IMG/VR virus record: IMGVR_UViG_3300034374_008949
Location: 1-34,144 of that record
From: a virus
Direction: 5' to 3' (one strand)
DNA length: 34,144 bases
The position numbers and the translations under genes are program-made. Each line of letters opens with the position of its first letter. The first letter of the stretch is position 1. The notes under the pieces were generated by a model. That model ran no database searches. It had not been told where the DNA came from and saw only the letters and a program-made list of their open reading frames with translations. Shown here in pieces: positions 1 through 6,727 of this stretch.

Positions 1-1
1 T

Positions 2-856
2 GACTCATTAGTTACAGGTGAAAATAGTTGCTATATCTTCTCTGGTTCAGGCGCAGGTGGTGACTACCCGGCAGGTACTTTAATCATACAATCTCGCTCA
101 AACGAAAATAGAAGCATCTTTTTTGCCACCGGATCTACTCCCGAAGACCGAATGAGAATTGCGCCCAATGGGCACGTGATCATTGCTGAAGACGGAATTA
201 CTGGTGATGTTTCCGATGCAGTACTCACAATTAGCTCAGATGAAGCGAATAGTGCAATATTTATGCGCCGCAGTGGCACCGGACGTTTTGACACAGCAAT
301 TAGAAATAACGGCGGCAATTTTGAAATTTATGCAAGCGCAGATAGCGGTACTGTTGCCGGACTAAATAGAATTTTAATGACCAATATCAATGGAACACAC
401 CTAATAACTTGCGGCACTACAGCTTCAGCAGCAAATGCGTTTATTCACACGGCCAATGAAAATAGAATTTTGCGATCTACTTCTTCTATTGCTTACAAGC
501 AAAACATCGAAGATATTCTTACAGAAAAAGCAGATGCAGTATTAAATCTTAGACCTGTCTGGTATCGCTCTAAAGCAGAGGCAGATCGAGAAGACTGGTC
601 TTGGTACGGTTTAATTGCAGAAGAAGTTGCAGAAATTGAACCGCGCCTTGTTCAATGGTCGTATTCTGAAGATGCTTACGAAACTCAGATTAACGATCAG
701 GGCGTCGAAGAAAAAGTTTTGGTAGACAATACCAAGGCATACCCTGACGGTGTTCAATACGATCGCGTTACTGTTTTGTTGTTGGATGTTGTTAAACGCC
801 AACAACAAGCAATTGAAACTCTTGAAGCAAAAGTTGCTGCTCTTGAGGCACAATAG
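2..856 (+). CDS. Tail fibre, C-terminal part, with S74 intramolecular chaperone (5' end outside window)
   Basis: The reading frame is open from base 2, so this is the C-terminal part of a longer gene. The visible N-terminal part is beta-rich and Gly/Ser/Thr/Asn-rich with the phrase PEDRMRIAPNGHVI, the same repeat style as the long fibre at 22107-24788. The last 130 residues form a peptidase S74 (endosialidase-type) chaperone domain: SSIAYKQNIED holds the Ser-Lys pair expected for self-cleavage, followed by YGLIAEEVAEIEP, and a C-terminal coiled coil VVKRQQQAIETLEAKVAALEAQ. In the family this domain guides trimer folding of fibres and is then cut off. Role: host receptor binding at the tail or baseplate. 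Confident as an S74-bearing phage protein; the exact position on the virion is inferred. Confidence 0.88.
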   Translation, partial: DSLVTGENSCYIFSGSGAGGDYPAGTLIIQSRSNENRSIFFATGSTPEDRMRIAPNGHVIIAEDGITGDVSDAVLTISSDEANSAIFMRRSGTGRFDTAIRNNGGNFEIYASADSGTVAGLNRILMTNINGTHLITCGTTASAANAFIHTANENRILRSTSSIAYKQNIEDILTEKADAVLNLRPVWYRSKAEADREDWSWYGLIAEEVAEIEPRLVQWSYSEDAYETQINDQGVEEKVLVDNTKAYPDGVQYDRVTVLLLDVVKRQQQAIETLEAKVAALEAQ

Positions 857-869
857 TCCTACTCGCTAA
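854..869 (+). repeat. Post-stop sequence shared by both S74 fibre genes (copy 1)
   Basis: TAGTCCTACTCGCTAA begins with the stop codon of the first fibre gene. The same 16 bases, with one difference (A for G), follow the stop codon of the second fibre gene at 22091-22106 on the other strand, and the similarity continues into AT-rich bases beyond. Because it lies outside the coding frame, it is not explained by protein conservation. Confidence 0.7.
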
Positions 870-872
870 ATA

Positions 873-1511
873 ATGGAACCGCTGCTACTGCCAGTAGCTC
901 CTAACCTCCCGGCTCCAACACTGCCTACTCCTCTGTCCTTGGATACTCCTTTCCTGGAGCTTCCAAGGGCAGATCTTCCTGCATATACGCCCCTCTACAT
1001 TCCACCGGTTGCTACCGCTGGTGATCCAGATACTCTTCTTCCCAATGCAAAGAAAGAACCAGAACCTACGAAAGAAGAGCCAAAGCTGACACCAGAATCA
1101 ATAAGGGGCCTGATACAACAAGCACTCCAGCAGCAACCCAAACCACAACTTCCAAAACTCGTCTTACCTTCGCCTTCCTTAGAACCAACATCACCAGTAG
1201 AAGTCACAACAATTACCCTGCCAGGAACTAATCTTGATATCCCCGTGCCAAAGGCAGAAATACTTTCGGCTGCAGCAACAACAAGCGTCATAAGCGTTGG
1301 TGCTACCCTCGCCGCTACTTCAATGTTTAAACGTTTAGTACAAATCTTCAAGCCAGCCTTCAAGGCTGCCGCTGCAAAGGTTCAGAAGTTACGGGGGAAA
1401 CCTGTTGAGACTTTTGGAAGGCGGCGATGGAGATTACGTCGGAGCAAAGCGGATAAAATTGTGACTCGGGTCGTATCATGTAACCCATCTTCTGCAGCTC
1501 GGCGCACTTAA
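873..1511 (+). CDS. Proline-rich virion-type protein
   Basis: 212 residues, starting 16 bases after the fibre stop codon. Residues 1-110 are very rich in Pro, Leu and acidic residues, with a KKEPEPTKEEPKLTPE stretch, and look disordered. Around residues 130-150 is an Ala/Thr/Val-rich, possibly membrane-seeking or coiled segment, followed by a strongly basic C-terminus (KLRGKPVETFGRRRWRLRRSK). Position after a tail fibre on the same strand suggests a structural or fibre-associated role; I do not recognise a named family. No clear Shine-Dalgarno sequence precedes the ATG. The last 150 bases overlap, in antisense, the end of the minus-strand gene at 1360-1902; both frames look coding there. Confidence 0.65.
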   Translation: MEPLLLPVAPNLPAPTLPTPLSLDTPFLELPRADLPAYTPLYIPPVATAGDPDTLLPNAKKEPEPTKEEPKLTPESIRGLIQQALQQQPKPQLPKLVLPSPSLEPTSPVEVTTITLPGTNLDIPVPKAEILSAAATTSVISVGATLAATSMFKRLVQIFKPAFKAAAAKVQKLRGKPVETFGRRRWRLRRSKADKIVTRVVSCNPSSAARRT

Positions 1512-1902
1512 GTACCCTCACCAACTCATAATCAAGACGTTCTTTTTCAATTTTTTTACGTGCTAATTCTTTACATAACTCCACCATCTTTCCATCCAAC
1601 GGAACACTAAGGCTAATCTGTGCTCCAAAGTTTTGATTCCTCACATAACTAGCATCAGGATTATTAACGTCATTACCTAAGTAAAACGGTGTCATTACCA
1701 GGGTAGACGAATTACATGTATGTCCATTCCCAAAGCCCTGCTGGCTATAACCACCCTGATTAATCTGCACCGCCTGGTTTGATACTGAACCAGTAGATGT
1801 TGCAACAGGATTTGCAATGGCAGTCGTGCCACCTTCCTGTGCTCTAACTGGCGCTAAACACCCTATTGCGAGAAGACAGACAAGGAGTTTGTCGTAGAAC
1901 TT
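1360..1902 (-). CDS. Secreted small cyanophage protein, no normal start codon
   Basis: About 180 residues beginning with a clear signal peptide (KLLVCLLAIGCLAPVRAQ) and continuing with Asn/Gln/Gly-rich sequence, then a charged helix (CKELARKKIEKERLDYELV) and a Cys-containing end (LKCAELQKMGYMIRPESQF). From memory, paired proteins of this style occur in marine cyanophages; function is unknown. The frame stays open upstream through the whole preceding gene, but no ATG, GTG or TTG lies close before the signal peptide. I placed the 5' limit at an AAG codon (1900-1902) that is one substitution from ATG; this is a guess. It overlaps the end of the upstream gene by about 40 bases. A sequencing error, a rare start codon or a frameshift from the upstream gene are all possible. 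Confidence 0.55.
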   Translation of the reverse strand, partial: KFYDKLLVCLLAIGCLAPVRAQEGGTTAIANPVATSTGSVSNQAVQINQGGYSQQGFGNGHTCNSSTLVMTPFYLGNDVNNPDASYVRNQNFGAQISLSVPLDGKMVELCKELARKKIEKERLDYELVRVLKCAELQKMGYMIRPESQFYPLCSDVISIAAFQKSQQVSPVTSEPLQRQP

Positions 1903-2216
1903 GTAGTAATAGTTCTTGTGATGTCCGTCTGCTCCACAATTCCTGCGCTCCTGGTAACCACTTCCAAGCTGTAAGGAAGACTGGTGTCCGTCACTGAATA
2001 CGTTGTTGCCGCAGCGTTGATGTCGCCACTGGGGGTTACGTTGCTTCCACTTACGTTGCGATAATCTCCTCCATATACCTTTACTTGCACTGTTTCGTTG
2101 ATTGTTTGGCTGGTTGTAGTTGTACTCGTCATGCTGCCCTGGGTGAAGTTTGGTACAACTGACTGCGCGTAAACAGGACCTCCAAATAGAATTAACAGAG
2201 GTAGTAATTTCCACAT
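1863..2216 (-). CDS. Secreted small protein, cyanophage type
   Basis: 117 residues from an ATG at 2216; an upstream in-frame start at 2252 would only add a hydrophilic lead before the signal peptide. Residues 1-19 are a textbook signal peptide (MWKLLPLLILFGGPVYAQS). The mature part is Thr/Ser-rich and beta-prone with the phrases VVPNFTQGSMTSTTTTSQTI and SLEVVTRSAGIVEQTDITRT, and ends SLSVFSQ. I recall similar proteins in marine cyanophages next to a second secreted protein, as seen here; function is unknown. It is probably a periplasmic or outer-envelope protein, or a virion protein exported during infection. Confidence 0.72.
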   Translation of the reverse strand: MWKLLPLLILFGGPVYAQSVVPNFTQGSMTSTTTTSQTINETVQVKVYGGDYRNVSGSNVTPSGDINAAATTYSVTDTSLPYSLEVVTRSAGIVEQTDITRTITTSSTTNSLSVFSQ

Positions 2217-2283
2217 TGCATTGATCTCTTGCCTATAACTCAATACTATCACCGGCTAGAATTAGACCACAGAAGTTATAACC

Positions 2284-3507
2284 GTGAAGATCTCCCAGAA
2301 AGGTTTAGATCTTATTAAACATTTCGAAGGTCTACGCCTACACGCTTACTACTGCAGCTCCAATGTATTAACCATTGGTTATGGCTCAACAGGCTTACAT
2401 GTAAAGCCTGGTATGACCATCACCAGGGGCGATGCAGAAGACTTGTTAATTAAAGATTTGGCTCGTTTTGAGGACGGAATCAACTCCTTAGTTGACATCC
2501 GCCTTAACCAATGCCAGTTCGATGCCCTGGTCTCGTTTGCCTTCAACTGCGGTGTTGGTGCCTTCTCTGAATCCACTCTCCGCAGGCGCCTTAATTCTGG
2601 CGAAGACCCAAACACTGTTGCCCGAGAAGAACTAAAACGCTGGACCAATGGCGGACTTGCTGGTCTAATGCGTCGCCGTGCTGCTGAAACTGAACTGTTC
2701 TGCAGTGGCTCTGATTACTCTGCCCATAAGAAAGTGACGAACCTTACTGCTACTCACGACACCCTGCTCAAGAAAGAACCAATTGCTGGTTCCGAGCTGC
2801 CTGCTGACAAGAAGAAATCAGTCCTTGCTGGCAAGGTTTATTCCAAATGCACAATCCTTAAGGAGGAATCTGGTCATGTCCAAGTCGAACTTGGGTACAG
2901 CGCTGGTACTTGGTGGGTGTTTCCTGGTCATTGGAGTGAGCTTGACGGAGAACTACATACTGAAGCAGCAGTTGAAGGTTCTGACATCTGCCTCGAAGTT
3001 CCTGAGTGGCTCCAAACTGATAACTACACCCAAGCTGGACGCACCTGCAACAGCTCGTCTTGCGCAATGTGCCTCAAGTTCTTTAGACCTGAAGCCATTG
3101 AATCCGATGATGAGTATATTAAAAAACTAATCGGCGGTGGTTACGGAGATACGACCGACCATGGGGCTCAAACCAACCTTTTGAAGTCCTATGGCCTTAA
3201 CTCCACCTGGCACACCAACCTGTCGTTTGCCAACTTAGAAACCGAACTGAAGGCTGGCCGTCCGGTTGTTATCGGTATCCTTCACAGAGGGACCTTATCG
3301 GCACCTACGGGCGGTCACATGCTCGTTGTTCGTGGCATGAAGGAGAACGGTGACTTCATTGTCAACGACCCGTACGGCAGCGTTAATGACGGTTACAGCG
3401 GTCCTCCGGAAAACGGAAAGGGTGCTATTTACACCCGGAAAATGCTCACATCACGTTGGCTGCCAGAAGGTCCGTCCTCTGGCTGGGGTAGAACTTTCCA
3501 GCCATGA
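2284..3507 (+). CDS. Bimodular endolysin: GH24 lysozyme fused to C39-like peptidase
   Basis: 407 residues, GTG start. Residues 1-145 are a T4-type lysozyme (GH24) that cuts the glycan strands of peptidoglycan: the E-x8-D/C-x5-T triad is E15, C24, T30, with TIGYGSTG following and FNCGVGAF and GLMRRRAAETELF further on. Cys in place of Asp is a known variant of this family. Residues about 160-235 are a linker or SH3-like segment. Residues about 240-407 resemble Peptidase_C39_2: likely Cys255 (TCNSSSCAMCLKFF), His345 (GGHMLVV) and Asp362 (NDPYG). The second module probably cuts a peptide bond or binds the wall. There is no signal peptide, so it needs a holin; the next gene overlaps its stop codon by four bases and has two membrane segments. 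Confidence 0.9.
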   Translation: MKISQKGLDLIKHFEGLRLHAYYCSSNVLTIGYGSTGLHVKPGMTITRGDAEDLLIKDLARFEDGINSLVDIRLNQCQFDALVSFAFNCGVGAFSESTLRRRLNSGEDPNTVAREELKRWTNGGLAGLMRRRAAETELFCSGSDYSAHKKVTNLTATHDTLLKKEPIAGSELPADKKKSVLAGKVYSKCTILKEESGHVQVELGYSAGTWWVFPGHWSELDGELHTEAAVEGSDICLEVPEWLQTDNYTQAGRTCNSSSCAMCLKFFRPEAIESDDEYIKKLIGGGYGDTTDHGAQTNLLKSYGLNSTWHTNLSFANLETELKAGRPVVIGILHRGTLSAPTGGHMLVVRGMKENGDFIVNDPYGSVNDGYSGPPENGKGAIYTRKMLTSRWLPEGPSSGWGRTFQP

Positions 3508-3815
3508 AACTAGGCCCGGACCCTAAACAGCTAAGGGATTATCTGGGCTCTTTAGTTCCAGCTGCTGTCTTGACGTGGGCGCTTGCAATTCTTACTGCGA
3601 GCTACCTCGGTATTGCAACAAAAGTCGATGCCGCTTTTATTTCTAGTCTGGTTACAAGCGTACTTGCAGTCTATGGAATTAGCCGAAAGGAGGCAGATAA
3701 AAAAGAACCGACTCCGCCACAGGTAAAACGGGGACGCCCTCCTGGAACAACCAAAGGAAATCCCCCTGTCGCTTCAACAACGCAGACCAATGGGAAACCG
3801 CAATCGCAACCCTGA
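3504..3815 (+). CDS. Holin candidate, two membrane segments
   Basis: 103 residues, with the ATG overlapping the endolysin stop (ATGA), so translation is probably coupled. Two hydrophobic stretches are visible, at about residues 17-35 (VPAAVLTWALAILTASYLGI) and 43-60 (AAFISSLVTSVLAVYGI), then a charged, Pro-rich C-terminus (EADKKEPTPPQVKRGRPP). This size, topology and position next to a lysozyme are typical of class II holins, which form holes in the inner membrane to let the lysozyme out. The identification rests on context and topology, not on a recognised family motif. Confidence 0.7.
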   Translation: MKLGPDPKQLRDYLGSLVPAAVLTWALAILTASYLGIATKVDAAFISSLVTSVLAVYGISRKEADKKEPTPPQVKRGRPPGTTKGNPPVASTTQTNGKPQSQP

Positions 3816-3951
3816 CATTAAAGTCAACATTTGCTACGAATTAAACGACCAAAGAAAATGCCTCACACTTCATAAAGTGGAGGCAAATGCATTGAAAAGC
3901 GCCGTCGAAAACGAAGGCGGTGTTGTCTGGTGGTATACGCCAGTTAATTAG
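3790..3951 (+). CDS. Small hypothetical protein, 53 residues
   Basis: The frame MGNRNRNPDIKVNICYEL to VVWWYTPVN starts inside the last codons of the holin candidate (26-base overlap) and ends four bases into the convergent minus-strand gene. It has a plausible soluble composition with two cysteines and ends in a WWY motif. No family recognised. It could be a third member of the lysis cluster (a spanin is unlikely, as there is no signal or membrane segment). Support is coding-like composition and the gap it fills. Confidence 0.5.
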   Translation: MGNRNRNPDIKVNICYELNDQRKCLTLHKVEANALKSAVENEGGVVWWYTPVN

Positions 3952-4109
3952 CGCTGCTTTGCTTTACCAACGACCATTGCCAAGGTTTCAATGATCTTGT
4001 AGATCTTGCCAACCACTGCATCATCCTTAGGAGTAGGGGTGAGTGCGGTGATGGCAGAAGCTGCAGCATGAACGGCCAGCAGAACTTCGATGTACTTAAC
4101 GAAATCCAT
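3948..4109 (-). CDS. Small membrane-associated protein, 53 residues
   Basis: Starts MDFVKYIEVLLAVHAAASAI and ends VVGKAKQR. One amphipathic or membrane segment covers residues 6-24; the middle has TPTPKDDAVVGKIYK and the C-terminus is basic. A single-helix protein this close to the lysis genes could be a holin, antiholin or pinholin-like partner, but that is inference. It is the last gene of the minus-strand operon that begins near 5431 and converges on the lysis cluster with a four-base overlap at the stop codons. Confidence 0.6.
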   Translation of the reverse strand: MDFVKYIEVLLAVHAAASAITALTPTPKDDAVVGKIYKIIETLAMVVGKAKQR

Positions 4110-4133
4110 AAGATTTACCCAACTGCTTGTATT

Positions 4134-4358
4134 CTATGCCCTTGATCTGTAGAAGAAAAACGACTTGTGTTCTTCTGAGATCTCCCAACGAATATCTTCA
4201 TGTTTTTCAAACCATTTCTTCCACACCCTAAATTGTTTCTCAGGCAACGCAGACTCACAACGCATGCAAATTGAGTCCCCCTCTGGGATTTCTTGCATCC
4301 ACTGCCGCACTTGACGGATAGCAATGGCCTGGGTCCTGGGACCAAACCTACCGGTCAA
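4134..4358 (-). CDS. Small hypothetical protein, about 74 residues
   Basis: Coding-like sequence with GRFGPRTQAIAIRQVRQWM, a CMRC pair and a charged, aromatic end (KWFEKHEDIRWEISEEHK). No ATG is available upstream of the conserved-looking part. I chose a TTG at 4358 that overlaps the stop codon of the previous gene by 11 bases; a GTG at 4379 is the alternative. The CxxC and a basic helix could hint at nucleic-acid binding, but no family is recognised. Confidence 0.5.
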   Translation of the reverse strand: MTGRFGPRTQAIAIRQVRQWMQEIPEGDSICMRCESALPEKQFRVWKKWFEKHEDIRWEISEEHKSFFFYRSRA

Positions 4359-4575
4359 ATTTGAACTTAGCTTCCGCACCGATTTCTTGGGGCGTTGTTG
4401 CATCCAATCGTTTATCTGGCGTTTGGACTTGCCGATTGCTAAGCTCGCAAGCCACACGCACCCGCGCTGCGTATAAATCCACGGGAGCAAACGCATCTTC
4501 AAGATCAGGTTCTGAGGCAAAAAAGTCGTCCCAGTCTTTTTGATCCGTCGTAACCTTGATGTTGCCACTAGCCAT
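4348..4575 (-). CDS. Small acidic hypothetical protein, 75 residues
   Basis: Starts MASGNIKVTTDQKDWDDFF, followed by an acidic helix (ASEPDLEDAFAPVDLY). The ATG at 4575 overlaps the stop of the upstream gene (TAATG), giving tight translational coupling. Function unknown. A competing frame across the same bases (4134-4568) is basic and less protein-like in this part, so only its downstream half was kept, as a separate gene. Confidence 0.6.
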   Translation of the reverse strand: MASGNIKVTTDQKDWDDFFASEPDLEDAFAPVDLYAARVRVACELSNRQVQTPDKRLDATTPQEIGAEAKFKFDR

Positions 4576-4715
4576 TAATCGTCATACATCAAGCATTCTG
4601 GTGCTGATGGGTTCTCTTCGCAATAACACTCTAAACAAGTTTTCTTCTCTTTGTTAACATCATGCTTGCAAACTTGTTCTTCTTGGGAAGAATTATTTTT
4701 GCTATCAGCAGTCAT
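4575..4715 (-). CDS. Cys-rich small protein, 46 residues
   Basis: The frame MTADSKNNSSQEEQVCKHD to CLMYDD holds five cysteines in the second two-thirds (VCKHD, TCLECYCEENPSAPEC), a spacing that could bind zinc or form a small redox or metal site. The start overlaps the stop of the upstream gene (ATGA at 4712-4715) and its stop overlaps the next start (TAATG), so it sits perfectly inside the operon. That context is the main support; no family recognised. Confidence 0.6.
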   Translation of the reverse strand: MTADSKNNSSQEEQVCKHDVNKEKKTCLECYCEENPSAPECLMYDD

Positions 4716-5431
4716 GGACGTGTCGTCAAAGGAACAAGGATTGCGGGGAAGGGATTATCGTCTTGATGTTCCCTTCTCCATGCCGTCTCCCATTCAGCCA
4801 GTGAATGTTCGTGGTCCTCAGCGCCGGTGTAACCAAGGGTCACATCAGCCAATACCGAGCTTTCTTCTGCGGTATCTTCAAAGAGTAAACGAGAAAAATC
4901 CTCAAGCAAGATAAATGGTGTGGGATCGGCAACTTCAACAACGATCCCAACGGCATAATCTAAACGCTCATTTCGGGTAGAAGAAATACAAATTAAGTAC
5001 TCCCCAACACCAAGGGGATAGTACATATCATCGCCTCTGTCCAGGCGGCGTGGGTCGTAATTGTTGTATAGGTCAGACCCAGCGGCCATCACATGACCGA
5101 CATAAGGATTAAATAGTGAACCGTCTTTTTCAATCGTGATGCTGTCAGCACCAAAGATCATCCGCCCCTGGATCGGATTCCTATTGATGTCGTATGCAGA
5201 AACCTGGATGTAATTAGGTTTAGGACCACCTTTTGCAATGATGATCCAGGCAGGAACCCTTATTGCAATCTTGAACCAATGGTTATATGTACCGCCGCCA
5301 TAACCACCGGACACCACCTGGCTCAAGGGACCAAGGGTGCCGGTCAGATAACGAATAGAAGTCTGGTCAAACGTACCAATCAACAGCGGATCGTTAGCAG
5401 TACGCTGCCGCTGGCTTAATTGATTACGCAT
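4712..5431 (-). CDS. Conserved cyanophage protein, probable virion component
   Basis: 239 residues starting MRNQLSQRQRTANDPLL. The sequence is beta-rich with several Gly-rich turns (TGTLGPLSQVVSGGYGGG), the phrase LDRGDDMYYPLGVGEYLIC, and an acidic C-terminal region that ends in AEWETAWRREHQ. I recall similar proteins in marine cyanophages, without a known function; its beta-sandwich look and lack of catalytic motifs fit a structural or adsorption protein. First gene of an operon of five overlapping genes running to 3948. Confidence 0.65.
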   Translation of the reverse strand: MRNQLSQRQRTANDPLLIGTFDQTSIRYLTGTLGPLSQVVSGGYGGGTYNHWFKIAIRVPAWIIIAKGGPKPNYIQVSAYDINRNPIQGRMIFGADSITIEKDGSLFNPYVGHVMAAGSDLYNNYDPRRLDRGDDMYYPLGVGEYLICISSTRNERLDYAVGIVVEVADPTPFILLEDFSRLLFEDTAEESSVLADVTLGYTGAEDHEHSLAEWETAWRREHQDDNPFPAILVPLTTRP

Positions 5432-5451
5432 AATATTTTTACTTTTATTAT

Positions 5452-6123
5452 CTATCCTTCATCATAATAGGGAGCATCTTTAGCACATAACGGATGTAAA
5501 ATCGTCTGCTTATGTGATCGCTGTAATAGTTCATTTAACCTATTTGCCCGCTTTGCGGCGCTAACCAACATCAAGTCCTCCGCTTTGAACTCCAACTCCA
5601 TCGGTTGAACATGTTTTGGTGGCATACCAATGTTCCAGGTGGAAACCATGTGTAATGGGTTGCCACACCAGGGATTACCGCAGACCCGTGTTACGACCAT
5701 CGCCCCCACATCCCCCCACGCACACTGGTATATCACCTTATGGGGCGTGACGTTTTCTGATTTCCGATTGCTGTAGTACGCACGGTAAGACGGAAAACAA
5801 ATACGTCTTGGTGATGCTTTACCAGGGAGTTTTATCTTCCAGCACTCGTTTGAAGCGCCGACATCAATCGCTGCCCAGAGCCGGTGGTATTTGATTTTGT
5901 AGTCTACATTGAGAAAATTGAGATTAAATCCGCAGAGATTGGACTTGATCTTGATGACGCAGTGGTAGCACCAATGCATTTGCATGTCTCGGATGGTATG
6001 TCCATGCGGGCATTGGTATCCCTTGTAATACCCATGAGACTTAAGTTGAGACTCATCAAGGGAATCGATGTCTTGGACGTGCCGAAAGTCAGCCAGCTCC
6101 AAAGCCTGGGCCACATTTGCCAT
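5452..6123 (-). CDS. HNH-type endonuclease-like protein
   Basis: 223 residues. Residues about 37-60 carry a zinc-ribbon-like CPHGH..CYHC pair. The C-terminal half has PSYRAYYSN, then VTRVCGNPWCGNPLHMVS, which resembles the final part of the HNH nuclease fold where CxNPxHL binds the metal and DNA; the central His is probably in TPHKVIYQC. Phage proteins of this kind are usually homing endonucleases or DNA-binding relatives. The ATG overlaps the stop of the upstream HNH-like gene (TAATG). Whether it still cuts DNA cannot be seen. Confidence 0.62.
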   Translation of the reverse strand: MANVAQALELADFRHVQDIDSLDESQLKSHGYYKGYQCPHGHTIRDMQMHWCYHCVIKIKSNLCGFNLNFLNVDYKIKYHRLWAAIDVGASNECWKIKLPGKASPRRICFPSYRAYYSNRKSENVTPHKVIYQCAWGDVGAMVVTRVCGNPWCGNPLHMVSTWNIGMPPKHVQPMELEFKAEDLMLVSAAKRANRLNELLQRSHKQTILHPLCAKDAPYYDEG

Positions 6124-6452
6124 TAGTCCCAGCTCCAGGAGGGTTTCCGCTTGTACGGACGTGGTCGATAGGCCTGAACCAACTCTTCTCTGTTGTCTTT
6201 TTCTCGGTTTAGGGGGCCGTGCTTAACGCAGAAACCATCTGGGCATTGGCCTGTTCGCATGTAATAGACAATTCTGTGGGCCAAGAAGACCTCGTTGTCG
6301 ATTGAGATCTCGTAAAAACCGCTGACTTTGTTTCGTCGGGTGACAAATTTCCCAGTTTCGACCCTTTTTAGGGCGCTTGGGTGCTCATCCGTCAGTTCCA
6401 GGATTTCTTCCAGCCTCCAGAGCGGTGGCATCTCCAGGTAGTTGTGCGGCAC
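6123..6452 (-). CDS. Small HNH-like DNA-binding/nuclease protein
   Basis: 109 residues with the phrase FYEISIDNEVFLAHRIVYYM, then GFCVKHGPLNREKDNREELV, which matches the HNH_3 type homing endonuclease pattern (AHRxxxxxxxG ... V.H..G...DNR). The N-terminus is unusual and short. I kept the GTG at 6452, which lies only a few bases after a TATTCT hexamer, so the message might be leaderless; an ATG at 6431 is the alternative. It heads the two-gene HNH unit directly next to the concentric inverted repeat at 6454-6622. Confidence 0.6.
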   Translation of the reverse strand: MPHNYLEMPPLWRLEEILELTDEHPSALKRVETGKFVTRRNKVSGFYEISIDNEVFLAHRIVYYMRTGQCPDGFCVKHGPLNREKDNREELVQAYRPRPYKRKPSWSWD

Positions 6453-6453
6453 A

Positions 6454-6622
6454 ACACAGAATAGGAATGAATTTGCTTAGATCTTAGTCTAAGTTACGCC
6501 GTTCGGATAGTGTAAACGTCTATTCTGTGTTTCTAAGTCTCATGAGAAGCAGAACAAACACTTACACTATCGGAGCGGCGTAACCTGGCCCTTATCTAAG
6601 GAAAAATACGCCTATTCTGTGT
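6454..6622. repeat. Concentric imperfect palindrome, three nested pairs of arms
   Basis: Three pairs of inverted arms share one centre near 6538. Outer arms: 6454-6465 and 6611-6622, 12 perfect bases (CCTATTCTGTGT read inward). Middle arms: 6476-6482 and 6594-6600 (CTTAGAT/ATCTAAG). Inner arms: 6493-6515 and 6562-6584, 23 bases with two mismatches (GTTACGCCG...GATAGTGTAA). A third copy of the 12-mer (one change) lies in the loop at 6519-6530, and a TCTCATGAGA palindrome at 6538-6547. The whole 169 bases could fold as one long stem, as RNA or as a DNA cruciform. No gene of useful length lies here. Confidence 0.8.
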
Positions 6623-6675
6623 CGCTATCACGCCTCATCTTCCCACCTTGGTCTCAACATGAGACTAATAGGCCA

Positions 6676-6705
6676 TAAAAAACCCGCCTTGCGCTAGAGG
6701 CGGGT
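6676..6705 (-). terminator. Rho-independent terminator after the glycosyltransferase gene
   Basis: Arms ACCCGCCT (6682-6689) and AGGCGGGT (6698-6705) form a perfect 8-base stem with an 8-base loop. On the minus strand the stem is followed by a run of six T. It lies about 22 bases after the stop of the glycosyltransferase and ends the minus-strand transcript coming from 12.5 kb, so the HNH genes beyond must have their own promoter. Confidence 0.88.
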
Positions 6706-6727
6706 AGGTCTTCGTCGGTTCCCGGAG

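Noticed and set aside
1360-2214. One long minus-strand gene of 284 residues
   Set aside because: Its first two-thirds are a shifted reading of the signal-peptide protein at 1863-2216; only the last third is coding.
4134-4568. 144-residue minus-strand gene
   Set aside because: Its first half is a shifted frame of the acidic protein at 4348-4575; split into two overlapping genes instead.
6542-6583. 13-codon plus-strand frame inside the palindrome
   Set aside because: Too short and fully explained by the inverted repeat; no ribosome site.
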